Assembly: GCA_026182355.1 (NCBI GenBank) | Contig: JAPFBL010001617.1 | Location: 2,772,501 to 2,836,500 of the forward strand | Length of the DNA: 64,000 bases | Direction: 5' to 3' | Source of the DNA: Hermatobates lingyangjiaoensis | Lineage: Eukaryota > Arthropoda > Insecta > Hemiptera > Hermatobatidae | Part shown: positions 12,036 to 24,159 of the stretch, piece by piece | Position numbering within the stretch: position 1 is the first letter of the stretch | Layout of the letters: each line of letters opens with the position of its first letter | Notes under the pieces: model-generated | The model's database searches: none | Told to the model about the DNA's origin: nothing | What the model saw: the letters and a program-made list of their open reading frames with translations, nothing else | Position numbers and translations under genes: made by a program

Positions 12036-12225
12036 ATGACTTCCATTTAACTGTACGCAGCTAATGACGTTGCCTGTGACGTACTCATAAACGTCGACTA
12101 CTGACTCTTTAAAGACGGAAACTACTCAAGGAGACCCAGTCGTTAGTCAGTTCTTCTTTAGTCAGGACTTCATGGACAACTTTTTGTTGCGTTTCAAGAA
12201 ACAGATGGAGTTAAATGGAAGTCAT
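12036..12225. mobile_element. Small MITE-like element
   Basis: ATGACTTCCATTTAACTG at the left end is matched by the complement AGTTAAATGGAAGTCAT at the right end. The element is 190 bp, non-coding and less AT-rich than its surroundings. The flanking bases show no clear target duplication, so the superfamily is unknown. Confidence 0.55.
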
Positions 12226-12574
12226 CTTGAGCATATCATCTAGAATATAAACAAAAAGTTACGGGTTTTCATATTTTCCTTAATGTTTTTAATTATATGT
12301 CACCAAAGTTTTATTCAGTTCTTGTAAAAGAATAAAAATTAAGAAATGATCAAACTAATCAAAGTTGCTGCTCGTTTTTTTTTGGGGGGGCATCCTATAG
12401 CACGACTTTATCTACTGTTTTGAAATTTTCAACTCCCAAAACAAACTAGTGGTACATTGTTTGCATGTCAAATTATATAAGAGAAGAAAGGATTTCGTAA
12501 ACCTGGACTCCATAGAACCTACTACTTATCCTGGTGAGCTCATTAACTTTGTAAATTTCATTCAGAAGACATCA

Positions 12575-12665
12575 CAGTCAAGGTTAATAGTTTTTTTGAA
12601 AAATTGCAAGTCGGTAACATTAGTTTAGTAAAGCTAGGAAGGGATTATGAGATTGATTGAATGAA
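12575..12665. repeat. Direct repeat shared with 16615-16702
   Basis: TCAAGGTTAATAGTTTTTT to GATTGATTGAATGAAAA occurs at both places with few differences. Each copy lies within 200 bp of a family H copy, on the hairpin side. The unit has no other recognisable feature. Confidence 0.6.
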
Positions 12666-12844
12666 AACGCAAAATATAAACGTAAAAGATTAAACAGGAT
12701 ATATTATGTACTCAAGAGCAGATGAGAAACATGAAATTAAATTTAACGGGTAATTTCACACTAATCAAGAATTACAAATTGTGTTCTGTTGACCAGAATG
12801 TGCAGGAAATTTCATTGATACTCAGTTCATTTTTTATGCAATTT

Positions 12845-13350
12845 TTTACTTTACTATAAGTAAAGTATAGTGATCCTGGAAAAATTCGATCTCGACATTT
12901 TGACGGATTACATGTTTTGAGGTCCCAGAAGTCGTTTTATGATGTTTTTACGATGATGTCTGTGTGTGTGTGTGTGGGGGGGGGGGGGGTGGTGGGGGGT
13001 GGATGGGTGGGTGAGTGAGTGTGTTAGCATTGATTGTTACCACGCTACGGTCCAGAATCATTGATGGATCAAGTTGATATTTTACACAAAAATGGGCCCC
13101 ATATCGTAGAAGATTCCTATTGTTTGAGAAGAATTATGCATGACGGGAAAATCACTTTTTTTGCCAAAAACTGGTTTTAAGAACACATTTTTTCTCCTAA
13201 ACAGCCAAATCAGCTAACTCAAAAAATAAGCAATCTATAAAAAAAAAATCATGACATTTTAATCAGGGCAATTAGCAATAATGCTATAAAAGCTGTTTGT
13301 TTATCCTAGACTAAGGGATCACCTACTATACTTTCCGAATTTTTGATATT
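12845..13350 (-). mobile_element. Family H repeat, hairpin-end fragment
   Basis: This partial copy has the hairpin end at 12845, a short GT tract followed by a poly-G run (12960-12990), and body sequence as far as the point AGGGATCACCTACTATAC. It then stops in a T run exactly where the next copy (13351) starts, giving a head-to-tail arrangement. Confidence 0.75.
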
Positions 13351-13467
13351 TTTACTTTACTATAAGTAAAGTATGTATAGTGATCGTGAAAAAATTCTTT
13401 CTCGAGATTTTGACGGAATTAGATGTTTTGGGATCTCTGAAGTCGTTTTATGAAGTTTTCTTGATGA

Positions 13468-13537
<70 letters not shown>

Positions 13538-15478
13538 GTGGGTGGGTGGGTGGGTGGGTGGGTGGGTGGGTGGGTGGGTGAGTGTGTTAGCATTTCTTGT
13601 TACCACGCTACGGTCCAGAATCTTTGATGGAGCAAGTTGATATTTTACCCAAAATTGGGCCCCATAGGGAAGAAGATCCCTATTGTTTGGGAAGAATTAT
13701 GCATGATGAAAAAGTCACTTTTTTTGCCAAAAACCGTTTTTTAGAAAACATTTTTTTCTCCTATACTGATAACCCTAGTGATTTGAAATTTTGGCATTAT
13801 CTTTGAGATTATAAATAGAACAAAATAAAAAAATATTAAGAATTTTAAAACAAAGGAAAATATTTTTTACTCAATAAAATGTAAAAATGTTTACTTATAA
13901 TTCAATCTCAAACCTTGTGAGAGCCATACAAGCCATACCGTTTGACGGATCAAAATGAAACTATGCTTAAAAATAAAACATTATATGGAAAATTATTTGA
14001 AATAATTTTTTTAAAATTACATTCACCAAAGAGGCGTTAAAGTACGATTTCTGTTTTCAGAAAATGTTTTTTGACGCTAACCGGCTCATTAAAAACTCAT
14101 GAAAATTTGTTCATAAATGTAACAAAAAATTAGCAATTCAGAAAAAAATATTCATGAAGTTTCAATTATGGGAAAGAGCAATAAAGCTATAAAAACTGTT
14201 TGTTTATCCTAGACTAAGGGATCACCTGCTGCTATACTTGTGGAATTTTTCATATTTTTTTACAATGTTTACATTGACTTAGAAATTTTTTTAGCGAATC
14301 CACTGAGATAAAATTGATAATTATAAAGGAACAATTGAAAAGGTTTATTGACTTATATGAGATGTAAGAGGATTAATATTGTTTCATGTAAAAAAATCAC
14401 CGCCAATAAACATAAATAAATTACCTTTGTCTTCCATGGCATGATGGATTTGTCTCATAAAATTCTTTAATAAATCTATATATTGCACTCTTGAGCAAAA
14501 CTTAATATCAGTTACAATTACATTATCATTGTGAATGTAGTACCTTTCCATGCTATTTAAAAGTGATGAATGACTCTTTCCTCAAGAAAGAGGACTTATG
14601 TTTGTTGAGAAATATATAGTTTTTTTTTTACAATTCTAGTCTAATAGTTCATATTTATTATTTTCAAAAATTAGAAGCTCCCAACTATAAAAGATTTAAA
14701 TTATATTGAATAGCTGCCTTTGACTTCGATTTGAGTATGTAAACTGGCTAATTATTAATATATTTTTTCTCAATATACATTCATAGCAAACTTATAACAG
14801 AGTACAGGAGGCAGGAAAAGGATAACACTCGCTCAGAAAAAATCGTATATATGATATTTGACAAAAGGGAAGGAAAATGATCTTATTAAATACTAATAAT
14901 CCATAAAATTCCCAGTATAATAATTCTATAAAAGACCAAAAATGTACAAGATAATTCAAAATTGAAATCTTTCGTTTAGAGATTAATAAATGTAATTATC
15001 GTACATCTTTAATTATAAATCATCTTAAAACATTTTTTCTTCGATGTTTATGATGTTTTTCAGAGAAAAAAAAGGGTATTTTCCTGTTTTAAATTTGAAA
15101 ATTTTACTTTAATTTTCAATGTAGAAGGATGTCAAGTAAACGATGTAAGAAATCCACTGGCTGTTTGAAGAAAAGCCATGTTCTCTTGTAGGAGAATATT
15201 TCGTATCAAGAAATGTTCACTTTGGTTTTTCAAAAATGTTATTACTGCTGTAGTTATACTAATGAAATTATTTGCATCAGTTGTGTGATGTACAAAAATA
15301 AGCTTATATATTGATATGTACTTCAATCACTATCTGTACTACCTCAGGAATGAAAGACTAATAATCATATCCCATTTAGATGTTTACATTATGCTTAAAT
15401 GAGACGATATGTGTTATATACTCAAGAAATTTGATATTAAGTTACTTATAGTAAAGTTGAGTGTAGGCCACTCCAGAT
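13351..15478 (-). mobile_element. Family H repeat, complete copy
   Basis: On the minus strand the element starts TCTGGAGTGGCCTACACTCA (ending at 15478 on the plus strand), followed by the subterminal repeat ACTTTACTATAAGT. It finishes at about 13351 in the hairpin ACTTTAC/GTAAAGT. A greatly expanded CA/GT tract with a TGGG array (13471-13582) sits about 120 bp from the hairpin end. No functional protein is encoded. The layout suggests a Helentron-derived non-autonomous element (HINE/DINE-1 type); this is inference from structure. Confidence 0.75.
13471..13582. repeat. GT microsatellite with TGGG array
   Basis: A long (GT)n tract is followed by TGGG/TGGT units. It belongs to the family H copy at 13351-15478 and creates spurious low-complexity frames on both strands. 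Confidence 0.95.
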
Positions 15479-16779
15479 TTTTTTTCAAGTGATAGATGCA
15501 TCTGTGATCCATCGTTACTAGAAATAGTTAGTTAGTTCGCTGGGATTATTATATTTCATATATCCGTTGTTAATCAGTTTTGGGAATAGTTCATACGTAG
15601 TCCACCATTTTAAGTGCCTCTCAGCTAAAAATAAGTTTTATTATTACCATTGTAATACATTAAGAATTGAAATATATGAGTGTCGTAGATAATAGTTATA
15701 AAAAAGGAGTTCATCTATTACCCGCATCTACTTTGTAGGTCAAGGATTTAATGATTCAAGGTCTAAAGCAGTCATATTTATACACCTGATATCACAACTG
15801 TCTTGACAACTTTCTATAAACAAAATATCTGGAGTGGTCTACACTCAACTTTTCTATAAGTAAACATAATGCAAACTTCATGACAAACAACTGGTTTTTT
15901 GTTTCATTATTATGTAATTTTATTTAACCATTTCTGTGGAAATGGTTGATAATTGAACTTCCTATTCCAACAAGTCCTATATCACGTACACTGGTTTGTG
16001 TTCCAGTTGATCCAATATCACGTAAATTGGTTTGTGATGGGATAAGTAAGTTTCATAAACTCCGGATGTATATATATGTTTAGAAAAAAATGACATCTAA
16101 TTGAACATTTCAATTAGTTGGTATCAAGTCTTGTTCTAATAATGAATTTTATTAACTTAAATAACTACACGTAATTGTTTTGTTTAATATTGTAGTTACA
16201 GTCACCTAAAAACGTGATATAATTTTTAAATTTTATAATTGTTTAAAAATTTGTTTAACGTTCTTTACTCAAATTGAAAGCCATTATCGTTGCACTAAAC
16301 GCATTTATTTACTGGTGAATGTAATGATTTCATTAGATTTTATACTCATAAAACCAAGTGACTTATTTCAATAAAAATCAACAATCCTGTTTCGTTTATC
16401 AGACAACAAATTCTCCTCTTCAGAGAACACAAACTTCTCCCCTCCAATCACAAACTCACTCCAGCCTACCACAAACACAAATATTCAATCTAAATCTGAT
16501 ATTAAGATTTGTTGAAGAGTGCAACATACAGATTGATTAGAGCCTTTTGTTAGGCAAATTCATCATACTCTGGAAAGCATCAGACATTATATGTTTGATT
16601 AGCGTTGATTTTTTCAAGGTTAATAGTTTTTTGAAAAATTCGAAGTTGGTAAACATTAGTTTAGCAAAGCTAAGAAGGCATTATGAGATTGATTGAATGA
16701 AAAAATTGAATGTAAGAATTTAATTCTTCTTACATATCATTTTAAGTCATTAATCATTAATGGTGGGTGTATATGAAAA

Positions 16780-18292
16780 AGGCTGTGCAGATGCTACGTC
16801 CACATTCTTTGATGGATCAAAATAATATTTTACACAAAAATGGGCCTCATAGTGTAGATGTACTGTATAGTTTGGAACCATTTATGTTGATGGGAAAGTC
16901 ACGTTTTTGGCCAATATGTGTTTTTTAGACAACATTTTTTTCCCTAAATTGGTAACTCTAGAGTTTTGAAATTTTAGCATAATCTTTGACGCTACAAAAA
17001 CAATAGCTGAAAAAATCCTCAGATGTTTAAAACAACAGAAAATATTTTTTTTCAATAAAATGTAAAAATGTTGACTTCTTATTCAATCTTAAAGCTTGTG
17101 AAGATGATCAAAACAAAATTATACCTAAAAATAGAGCATTATATGGGGAATGAGTTAAGGGAATTCTTCAAAAGTACATTACCCAACGAGGTCTTACAGT
17201 ACATTTTCTGTTTTTAACAATTTTTTTTAGATGTTAAAGGGCTAAAAATCAATTGTTTTTATTAAAGAACAATGATAATTTTCCAAAAAATTAAACAGAA
17301 TATTAGCAATTTACAAAAAAAACAATTCCTGAAATTTCAATTACCTCAAAGGGGAACAAAGCTATAAAAACTGAATATTCATCCTGAACTAATCAATCAC
17401 CTGCTACACTTGTTGGATTTGTTTACATTTATTTACATTGTTTATATTGACTTCAGACATTTTTTAAGTTAATGGACTAAAACAAACTTGATGGTTAGAG
17501 GTTTAATGAAAAATTTGAAATGATTTATGGCTTAATATGGGATGTAAGAAGAATAAAATTCTTTAATGTAAAAAATCAACGCCAATCAAACATATAATTT
17601 CTTATTCTTTCCATGGTATGATGGATTTGTTTAACAAAATGCTCTAATCAATATGCATGCTGCAACCTTGAACAAAACTTAATATTAGATGGAGATTTTC
17701 TTGTGTTTATGAATCTTATTATCTTTGGCAAAATTGACTTAAAAGGAATGGACTCCTTTCTTTTAAATTGCAAAACAGATAATAATTTGAAGCTGATTCT
17801 TCGGTGATTCGATGACACTGACTTGTTTGTTACATGTTCTGACATTTTTTAAGAAAAATAGGGATATTTTGAAATCTTTAAGGGAAAGCTTTGGCTTAAT
17901 TTTTCAATGTAGATGAACGTTATTAAATGTAAGAGATCCACTGGCGATGTATTGTTACCGATCGCCATTTATGAGATCCCCTGGCTATAGGAACAAAGGT
18001 CATTTTCTCCTGTAAGAGATTATTTCGTAACACGAAATCTTCACTTTGTGTTTACAAAAGTGTTATTACTACTGCGGTAATACCAGTGCTATTATATGCA
18101 TCAATTGTTTGATATACGTAAATAAGCGCGTATATTGATAACTGGTTCAATCTTTATCCTCCAGGAATGAGAGACTAAAAAACATTTCCCATTTAGACAT
18201 TTATATTATGTCTAAATGGGACATTATATAACCAAAAAGTTTGATATTATATTTACTTATAGTAAAGTTGAGTGTGGGCCACTCCAGATTAT
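16780..18292 (-). mobile_element. Family H repeat, copy lacking the hairpin end
   Basis: The TCTGGAGTGGCCCACACTCA end (minus strand, ending at 18292) and the body are present; the GT tract and hairpin are lost near 16780. This subfamily contains the uninterrupted target sequence used to interpret the nest at 24160-26365. Directly to its right lies another fragment in opposite orientation. Confidence 0.75.
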
Positions 18293-18299
18293 TGTATAA

Positions 18300-18498
18300 T
18301 ATATTTATTTGATCTATCAAAGATTGTGGACTCTAGCGTATGCACAGCACAAACTTTTGGAAACATACCCATTTAAACAGATATCATTGAAAAACATCAT
18401 TAAATCACTTTGGGGACCTCGTTAAAGCTAAACATGTAAAACTCTCAAAACCTCGAGATAAAATTATTTGACGATCACTATACTTTACTTATAGTAAA
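18300..18498 (+). mobile_element. Family H repeat, hairpin-end fragment
   Basis: Body sequence from TTGATCTATCAAAGATT runs through to the hairpin ACTTTACTTATAGTAAAGT at about 18480-18498. The CA tract is decayed. The sequence after the hairpin end is shared with the locus at 43526-43743. Confidence 0.7.
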
Positions 18499-18763
18499 GT
18501 AAAATTAGTTAAATTGAGTTACTTTATATTCCAATGTTTAGTGGAAATTCTCTCAATTCTAACCTAATGCAAATGATAGATTAACTGCTATTAATAAAGT
18601 ATCATTAATGTTAGTTAACTTGAAATTTGTGCAAGTTGTGATTCTTAGTATGTTACAGTAGAATTTTGTAAAAAAAAAAAATTTATATTTCGATGATAAT
18701 GAATTATTATAAATCTATATTTCAAGAGTTGAGAGAAACAGAACTCACGTCTCTATGGCTTAT
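18499..18763 (+). repeat. Flank shared with 43526-43743
   Basis: Directly after a family H hairpin end, about 240 bp (starting TTAGTTAAATTGAGTTACTT) match the complement of 43526-43743, which lies in the same position after another hairpin end. Other copies do not have it. The pair could be a longer subfamily, read-through past the terminus or a segmental duplication. Confidence 0.7.
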
Positions 18764-21204
18764 TAACTTTTTATTAAAATTTAGTAAAATAATAAATAAT
18801 AAAAACACTATTATTTAAAAATAGTGTTTTTTATTAAATTTCTATTCCCAAATGTTGTACTATTCACGACAGGAATTGAAGCTTTTATTAAAAGAATACT
18901 TTTAACAAAACAAGAAAATCCTTTATATCTGATTTAAATATGGGATAAATATAAACATTGTTTGAAAATCTAATCAAATAGTAAGTTTAAAAATGGATTC
19001 ATCAGTACCTTTATTTATCAAAAAATTTTCAAAAAAAATTGCATGTTTCTTTATTTTAATGTAAACAGAGACAAACATTTATAAAAGTAAAAAGTCTAAT
19101 ATTCTTTTTGAATGAAGAAAAATATGGTACAGTTTAAAAAGGATATCAGTAATATGTTTTCATAAGTTTATGCCTTCAGTGGCGATAATTTTTTTATTAA
19201 ATTTGAAAATTAGCGTGTAATATTGTAGAACCAGCATGGTTGTTTTAGGGATGAGAAAAGGTTCTGTACTGAGCTTGTTTGTCTTGCTAACGACCAGGTT
19301 ATCCCTCTGCTACCAAGAAGAGTAACTTTGGCTAAGACATACTCAACTTTCTCCAATATTGCCATTTGTTAACCTATTAGTTTTAAGGTGCATACTACTA
19401 AATCATAGATAAACATACAATAATATTAGTGGCTATGAATTTATTTAATATAAGAAACTGTTATAATACAGAAAACAATGATTATTTAGGTGTCCCTAAT
19501 TGGTAGCCAGTTCGCCATGTATCCATTTTGTCTGCACCGTCTTACATCCATTTTGATTGACAGTTGTAATCGTAAGTTTAAATTTAGGTGTACTAGTTAT
19601 TACTGGTTTATATTTATAAAGATGGATTAAATCATTTGAAAATTATACGTGAAACAGTAATAAATACCGTAGCAAGTAGTACAAGAGCCCTAAGATAAAT
19701 CAACCAGACGTAATCTGCGTATCATCATAGTGAACTCATTTAAAATGCCTTTGTAACTCTGAAGACATGTACTTAATCTTTCACCGTTTCTACACATACT
19801 ATTACCATTTCTCCTCCTTGGTCAGTTATGTTCCTATTCATAAGACTTCTTCAGTAGTTTCCTTATTTCTTCACTCGACAAAAAAACAATTTTCTACCAT
19901 CCACTACGTACATTACTGAATAAATAATCGCAAAAGGTTCAGTTACATTTTGGCCAGGGAACTCTTCGTTTAATGGACTCAAAAAAATCCTAGTTTACGG
20001 AATTGATAAGTATATGAAATATGTGCGTCACTTTCTAAAAAATGAATGTAGGTGACGCAATGTTAAAGAGAGAAACTCGTACTAATAAAGTTATAATTTT
20101 TTTTAATACCTAAGGAGCTTTTATTTAGGTATAAATTTGTATTAACAACAAATTTGCGTATTCAACGACAGCTTTGATTGAAGTACAGTTCGATGAAGAG
20201 TATTTCGTTCAAAGTATTTACTCCCATTCACATCTATGGTTACTAGGCGTTACTTTAAACACTTCATTTAGTACGATTGATTTCATTTTTTAATCATAAT
20301 CGTTTAGTATATAGATATTATAACATTTATATTTACTAAAAGAAATTATTAGAGCTTATGAATGTCGTTTAGCAATGTGTAAATAAAGGGAAGTTCCCCC
20401 CCTTTGGGAAGGCTTTGTAATATGTCATTAAATAGTATCCTTGGTATTTGCGTGCTACATATCCAAAAGCTAGAATGATTTAATACATGAATAGTCTACG
20501 TGAATTACCAAACCTAGTTCCCTTAATTTTTTGATTCATAATTAATGCGACCCTGAGTCGTAAACAACTTGTTTGCTAACTGACAATACACCCTTTTCCC
20601 CTATATTGATAACATGATCGATCAATTAAAGCAGCATAACCAATCAATGCTAGAAAACGACTAAATTTCTAATGAATTAAAACAAAACCTATTTCATAGA
20701 TTAAATTATTTCAGATTTTATTAAACAAATTATTAAAAAAAAAAGCGTACATTTTCTCCCTCACTCAACCGGGTTCAAATCTTATCCATCTTCCAGACAA
20801 ATACTCTCTGGGTTATAGACAAGATCAACACGCCCTGCATGATGGGCAGAGTCCGAAACCGTTTGCAGAAGATGACAACTACGAAAGATTATACATTCTT
20901 TTTTTAAGTATTATTAACAGCTTTAGTATGAATTAAAAATAATTTTAAAAAAATCCAATTTTAAAATACAGTTATTTACATATCTTAGATTCTAGAAACG
21001 ATGATTCAGAGAAACTGAAGACATTACTAAAGTGTTTATTCGTATTCGTCAGTATTAGGATATTACAGAGATAAAGAGTAAGACAAACTACAGGCAGTCA
21101 TGCCACACCTACACTATCATTACTGCAAACAGATTAGTGCAATTTTTTCTCTTAGCTTAGACTATGAACTTTTTAGAATTAATGATTTCTATGAATCAAA
21201 CATA
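18764..21204. other. AT-rich sequence, nothing recognised
   Basis: Only a small AT hairpin (18798-18836, AAACACTATT with its complement) stands out. A tRNA B-box-like GGTTCAAATC at 20771 has no matching A box. Confidence 0.5.
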
Positions 21205-21610
21205 TATTTTATTATGTTTTCTAGCAATGATCGAGGTTGTCTAATAAAGTGTTGTAATCAAACTACATATTGCACCTTTGAGCATAAATTATTGTTAGAT
21301 ATATATTTATTGGTGTGTTAAAAACCCCATGGTCATTAAGTGACATTTAAGTATGGGAAAGGGAGTCTTTCATTCTTTATGAATAAATAGTACGACATCA
21401 TTACTGTACAGACTAACTTAATATCCGACATGAATTACTGACACTCCATGTTATAGTAGCACAGTAATCAAGCAGTAGAAGGCCTCTGGTCTGGAACTGC
21501 TAGTTACGACGTGCACTATAGTGCGCGGTTATATTCGTTGGTCGTTGGTCGTTAGATACTAATTTTAAGCTACTTCTTCGGTGATTCCATTTATATTAGA
21601 AGAGCAATAT
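21205..21610 (-). mobile_element. Family H repeat, strongly decayed fragment
   Basis: Segments such as CATATTGCACCTTTGAGCAT and the CTTCTTCGGTGATTCCAT piece at about 21570 match the body of the family. The open frame at 21100-21321 overlaps it and is not a gene. Confidence 0.4.
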
Positions 21611-22185
21611 AACACTAAAAATGACAACCATTAAGTTTTATGTATGGTATCATGATAGGTTTTAGGGAAATAAACATCTAAATCATTGAAAAGATCGATA
21701 TCAAAAGATCAAATCAGTTGAATCAGTTCCAAAAGTATTTCTTAACAAAATAGAAAACTCTTTAATTATTAAAGAAATCACTATAGACAGCATCATGGAT
21801 ATTGAAGATATTCAATATTACTTGAGGATATTCTATTCAATGATTGCTTGAATCCATTAAGTTAGCACTAATATATAGATGCATTAATATAGGAACTATA
21901 AAATGGGTTAGAACAATCGAATACAACAATTAATCTAAGTGTTTGGTTTACAACAGCTGGAATTGTTACTCTCTTGGAACAAAAGGCTCTCCTCAGGTAG
22001 GCGTCCTGTCGCTACGATTGTGGGGATTAGTTGTAGATAATTAATACTCTAAATAATCAAATGTACTATACATAAGTAGGTAGATCTTTGTGTATAGATA
22101 GGTAAATCTTCATTATAACGAGTGCCGTGCTAAATGGTACTACCTTTTGATTTAAAAAAACTTAACGATAACTGCGCTTAACAAC

Positions 22186-22267
22186 GGAAGACCTGTGATT
22201 ATTCATACGCAAGCTTAGTTTAGCTTAGCTAAAGCTAATCTTGCATATGAATAATCACAGGTCTTCC
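22186..22267. repeat. Long imperfect hairpin, about 39-bp arms and 4-base loop
   Basis: GGAAGACCTGTGATTATTCA starts the left arm and its exact complement ends the right arm. The inner part pairs with a few mismatches (CATACGCAAG against CTTGCATATG), and the hairpin closes at TTAGCTAA. The size and bulge pattern resemble a microRNA precursor, but a small foldback element is equally possible. Confidence 0.7.
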
Positions 22268-22702
22268 TCTGGTAAGCATTGTGACCTCCCCGTTGCCATT
22301 CATGACAGTTCTCACGGACTCAGTTTCAATGTCTGTTTCCGTGCGCAGGTTCTTTGGCAGATTCTTGATGCCAACACCAATATCACCAATTCACTTATTT
22401 GTCTTCTGGGAGGTAGATCTGCTCCTGGGCTTAAGCTCAATCGTTTATTATTTTGTCATAATTTATTTAGTCTTTTTAAACAATTTTGAATATTTATTTA
22501 TTTTTCGAGTATAGTTAGTTATTTTAATTGTTAATCTGTTTTCTATTTGTAACATGTTTTTCTTTATTTGTGTGTTTATTGTTGTTATTATTTATTTTAT
22601 TTATCCTTATCTCCTCTCCCTCCGTATATTGGCTACTCTGATTGAGTGACTCTTCAATCGGACTCGCTTGAGTCCTCGCTTGTCCTTCAGAGCGACTGAC
22701 AT
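22250..22702 (-). pseudogene. Two coding-like pieces, unassigned
   Basis: On the minus strand, 22702-22607 encodes MSVALKDKRGLKRVRLKSHS and a few more residues before a stop. Further on, about 22400-22250 encodes GIKNLPKNLRTETDIETESV followed by RTVMNGNGEVTMLTRGRP. Codon composition differs from the AT-rich background. A start codon after AAAG and the basic first piece would suit a gag-like or ORF1-like element protein, but I recognise no domain. Confidence 0.3.
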
Positions 22703-23689
22703 CTTTCTACTTGATTACGATTCAAGTAATCGTAATCTTTCTTTTGTATTCCTAAGTTTAAAGTTTAATTTATTTGTTCGTTATTTATATGTATAAACTG
22801 AAAAACAATACATGTAACACACAACATAGTCCAGGTTGTTTAACATCAGAAGAAGACCAAAAACCTAAGGAGTTACCACGGTATTCAAAATATCGACTAA
22901 ATACCCATCGTGTTCTCTTATGTGTGCTGGATTAATTTTCAGTTTTTAATCAGTTTATTTGGATCGTATTAAACATTAGAATATGGGAGCTGTCCCATGC
23001 CTTATACTAGCTGGCTACTTCTACTCCTGATGACGAGGGTGTAAATGTAGAATTATCGAAATATAAAACTGAATTGTATTAGTTCTTTCTATCTGTTCTT
23101 TTTCCTTTTAGACAGGTTCATTTTTGCATGTTTATATACATTAGAGCTTTAAATTTTTGTACATTTAATCTTCTTCAATCATTATTGTTAAGTCTTCTTA
23201 AGGATAAAACAGTGATTAAATTTTGCAGAATTTTTCAAAAGAAAAATTAAGGTTGATTTGTAATTCAAGTATGATTGAAACAAACATTTAAAAACAAAAG
23301 TTAATTGTAAAAAATGCTTTTAAAATTATTTTAAAAAATCTTTTGAAATATTATCTTCAAAAAATACAAAAAAAATCTGGAGTGGCTTACACTACAAGTG
23401 AACAATATTAAACTCGTTAAATAACAACTGATGTTTTGTGTTGTTTAAATTTAAATCAATATGTATAATTTATTTACATTGAGTGGTAATCATATTATTA
23501 GTTACAATTACTGTGAAATCAGTAATGAATCTGACATCCTATTGAAATTATTAAACTGAGGGCCTGAAACTCCGTACTCGTACGCTCCTAGCCATAGCTG
23601 TCATACTGTCTATGCCATTGTTGTAACTAAATGCAACTTCAGATTTATCTTCATTAATGATGCTCATAAATGTAGATAAAGAAGTGTCC

Positions 23690-23945
23690 CTCAGTTTTAT
23701 GGTTTAGGTATGATTTGAGAGAAATCTTTGTATATTTCGAGATGATTAGCTCGAACACAGATATAATGTGGTCAAGGGTTTCTACCTCTTCTAGACACAG
23801 TGTTTGCATTCTTCGTATGATGTCAAATCAGCTTCCATTCACAGTAGTTAAGAAAACAAATTCTAATATTTCACTTCTTAAATAAACAAGTTTTACATAT
23901 ATTTTTAAATCCTCCATTACAAGGTGTGCTATTGTTTACAAATTT
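23690..23945 (-). pseudogene. Second copy of the LINE ORF2 tail
   Basis: The minus strand matches the downstream part of the 9340-9815 relic, sharing stretches such as GGATTTAAAAATATATG and TCATACGAAGAATGCAAAC. It encodes LEEVETLDHIISVFEL in place of the related segment of the first copy. Both copies are full of stops. They probably derive from the same LINE family. The copy lies between two fragments of the family H repeat. Confidence 0.55.
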
Positions 23946-24159
23946 AAGTACAGTTACAATAATTTTTGTATCAATTGAACCAGACATCTTTTAATTCTGG
24001 TTAAGTTGTCTGTTAAGTTAAAAGATGTTCCTGACATCTTTTACCTGCTTTCTTCTTGATTTATTTGTCTGTAAAGAACAATATATATAATGGACATATA
24101 GATTAAACTATTTATGTTTCATTCTATTATTTATTTGATATTCAAATTCACTTGCAGGT

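Noticed and set aside
13360..13640. Long open frames on both strands rich in Cys-Val or His-Thr
   Set aside because: They are translations of the GT/CA microsatellite. The same applies to frames at 44541-44848 and 60610-60983.
20760..20790. GGTTCAAATC resembling a tRNA B box
   Set aside because: No A box or cloverleaf can be formed upstream, so it is taken as chance.
21100..21321. 73-codon plus-strand frame with many Cys and His
   Set aside because: It overlaps a decayed family H fragment and has no zinc-finger spacing.
22186..22267. Transcription terminator
   Set aside because: The hairpin is far too long and there is no prokaryotic context; the window is eukaryotic.
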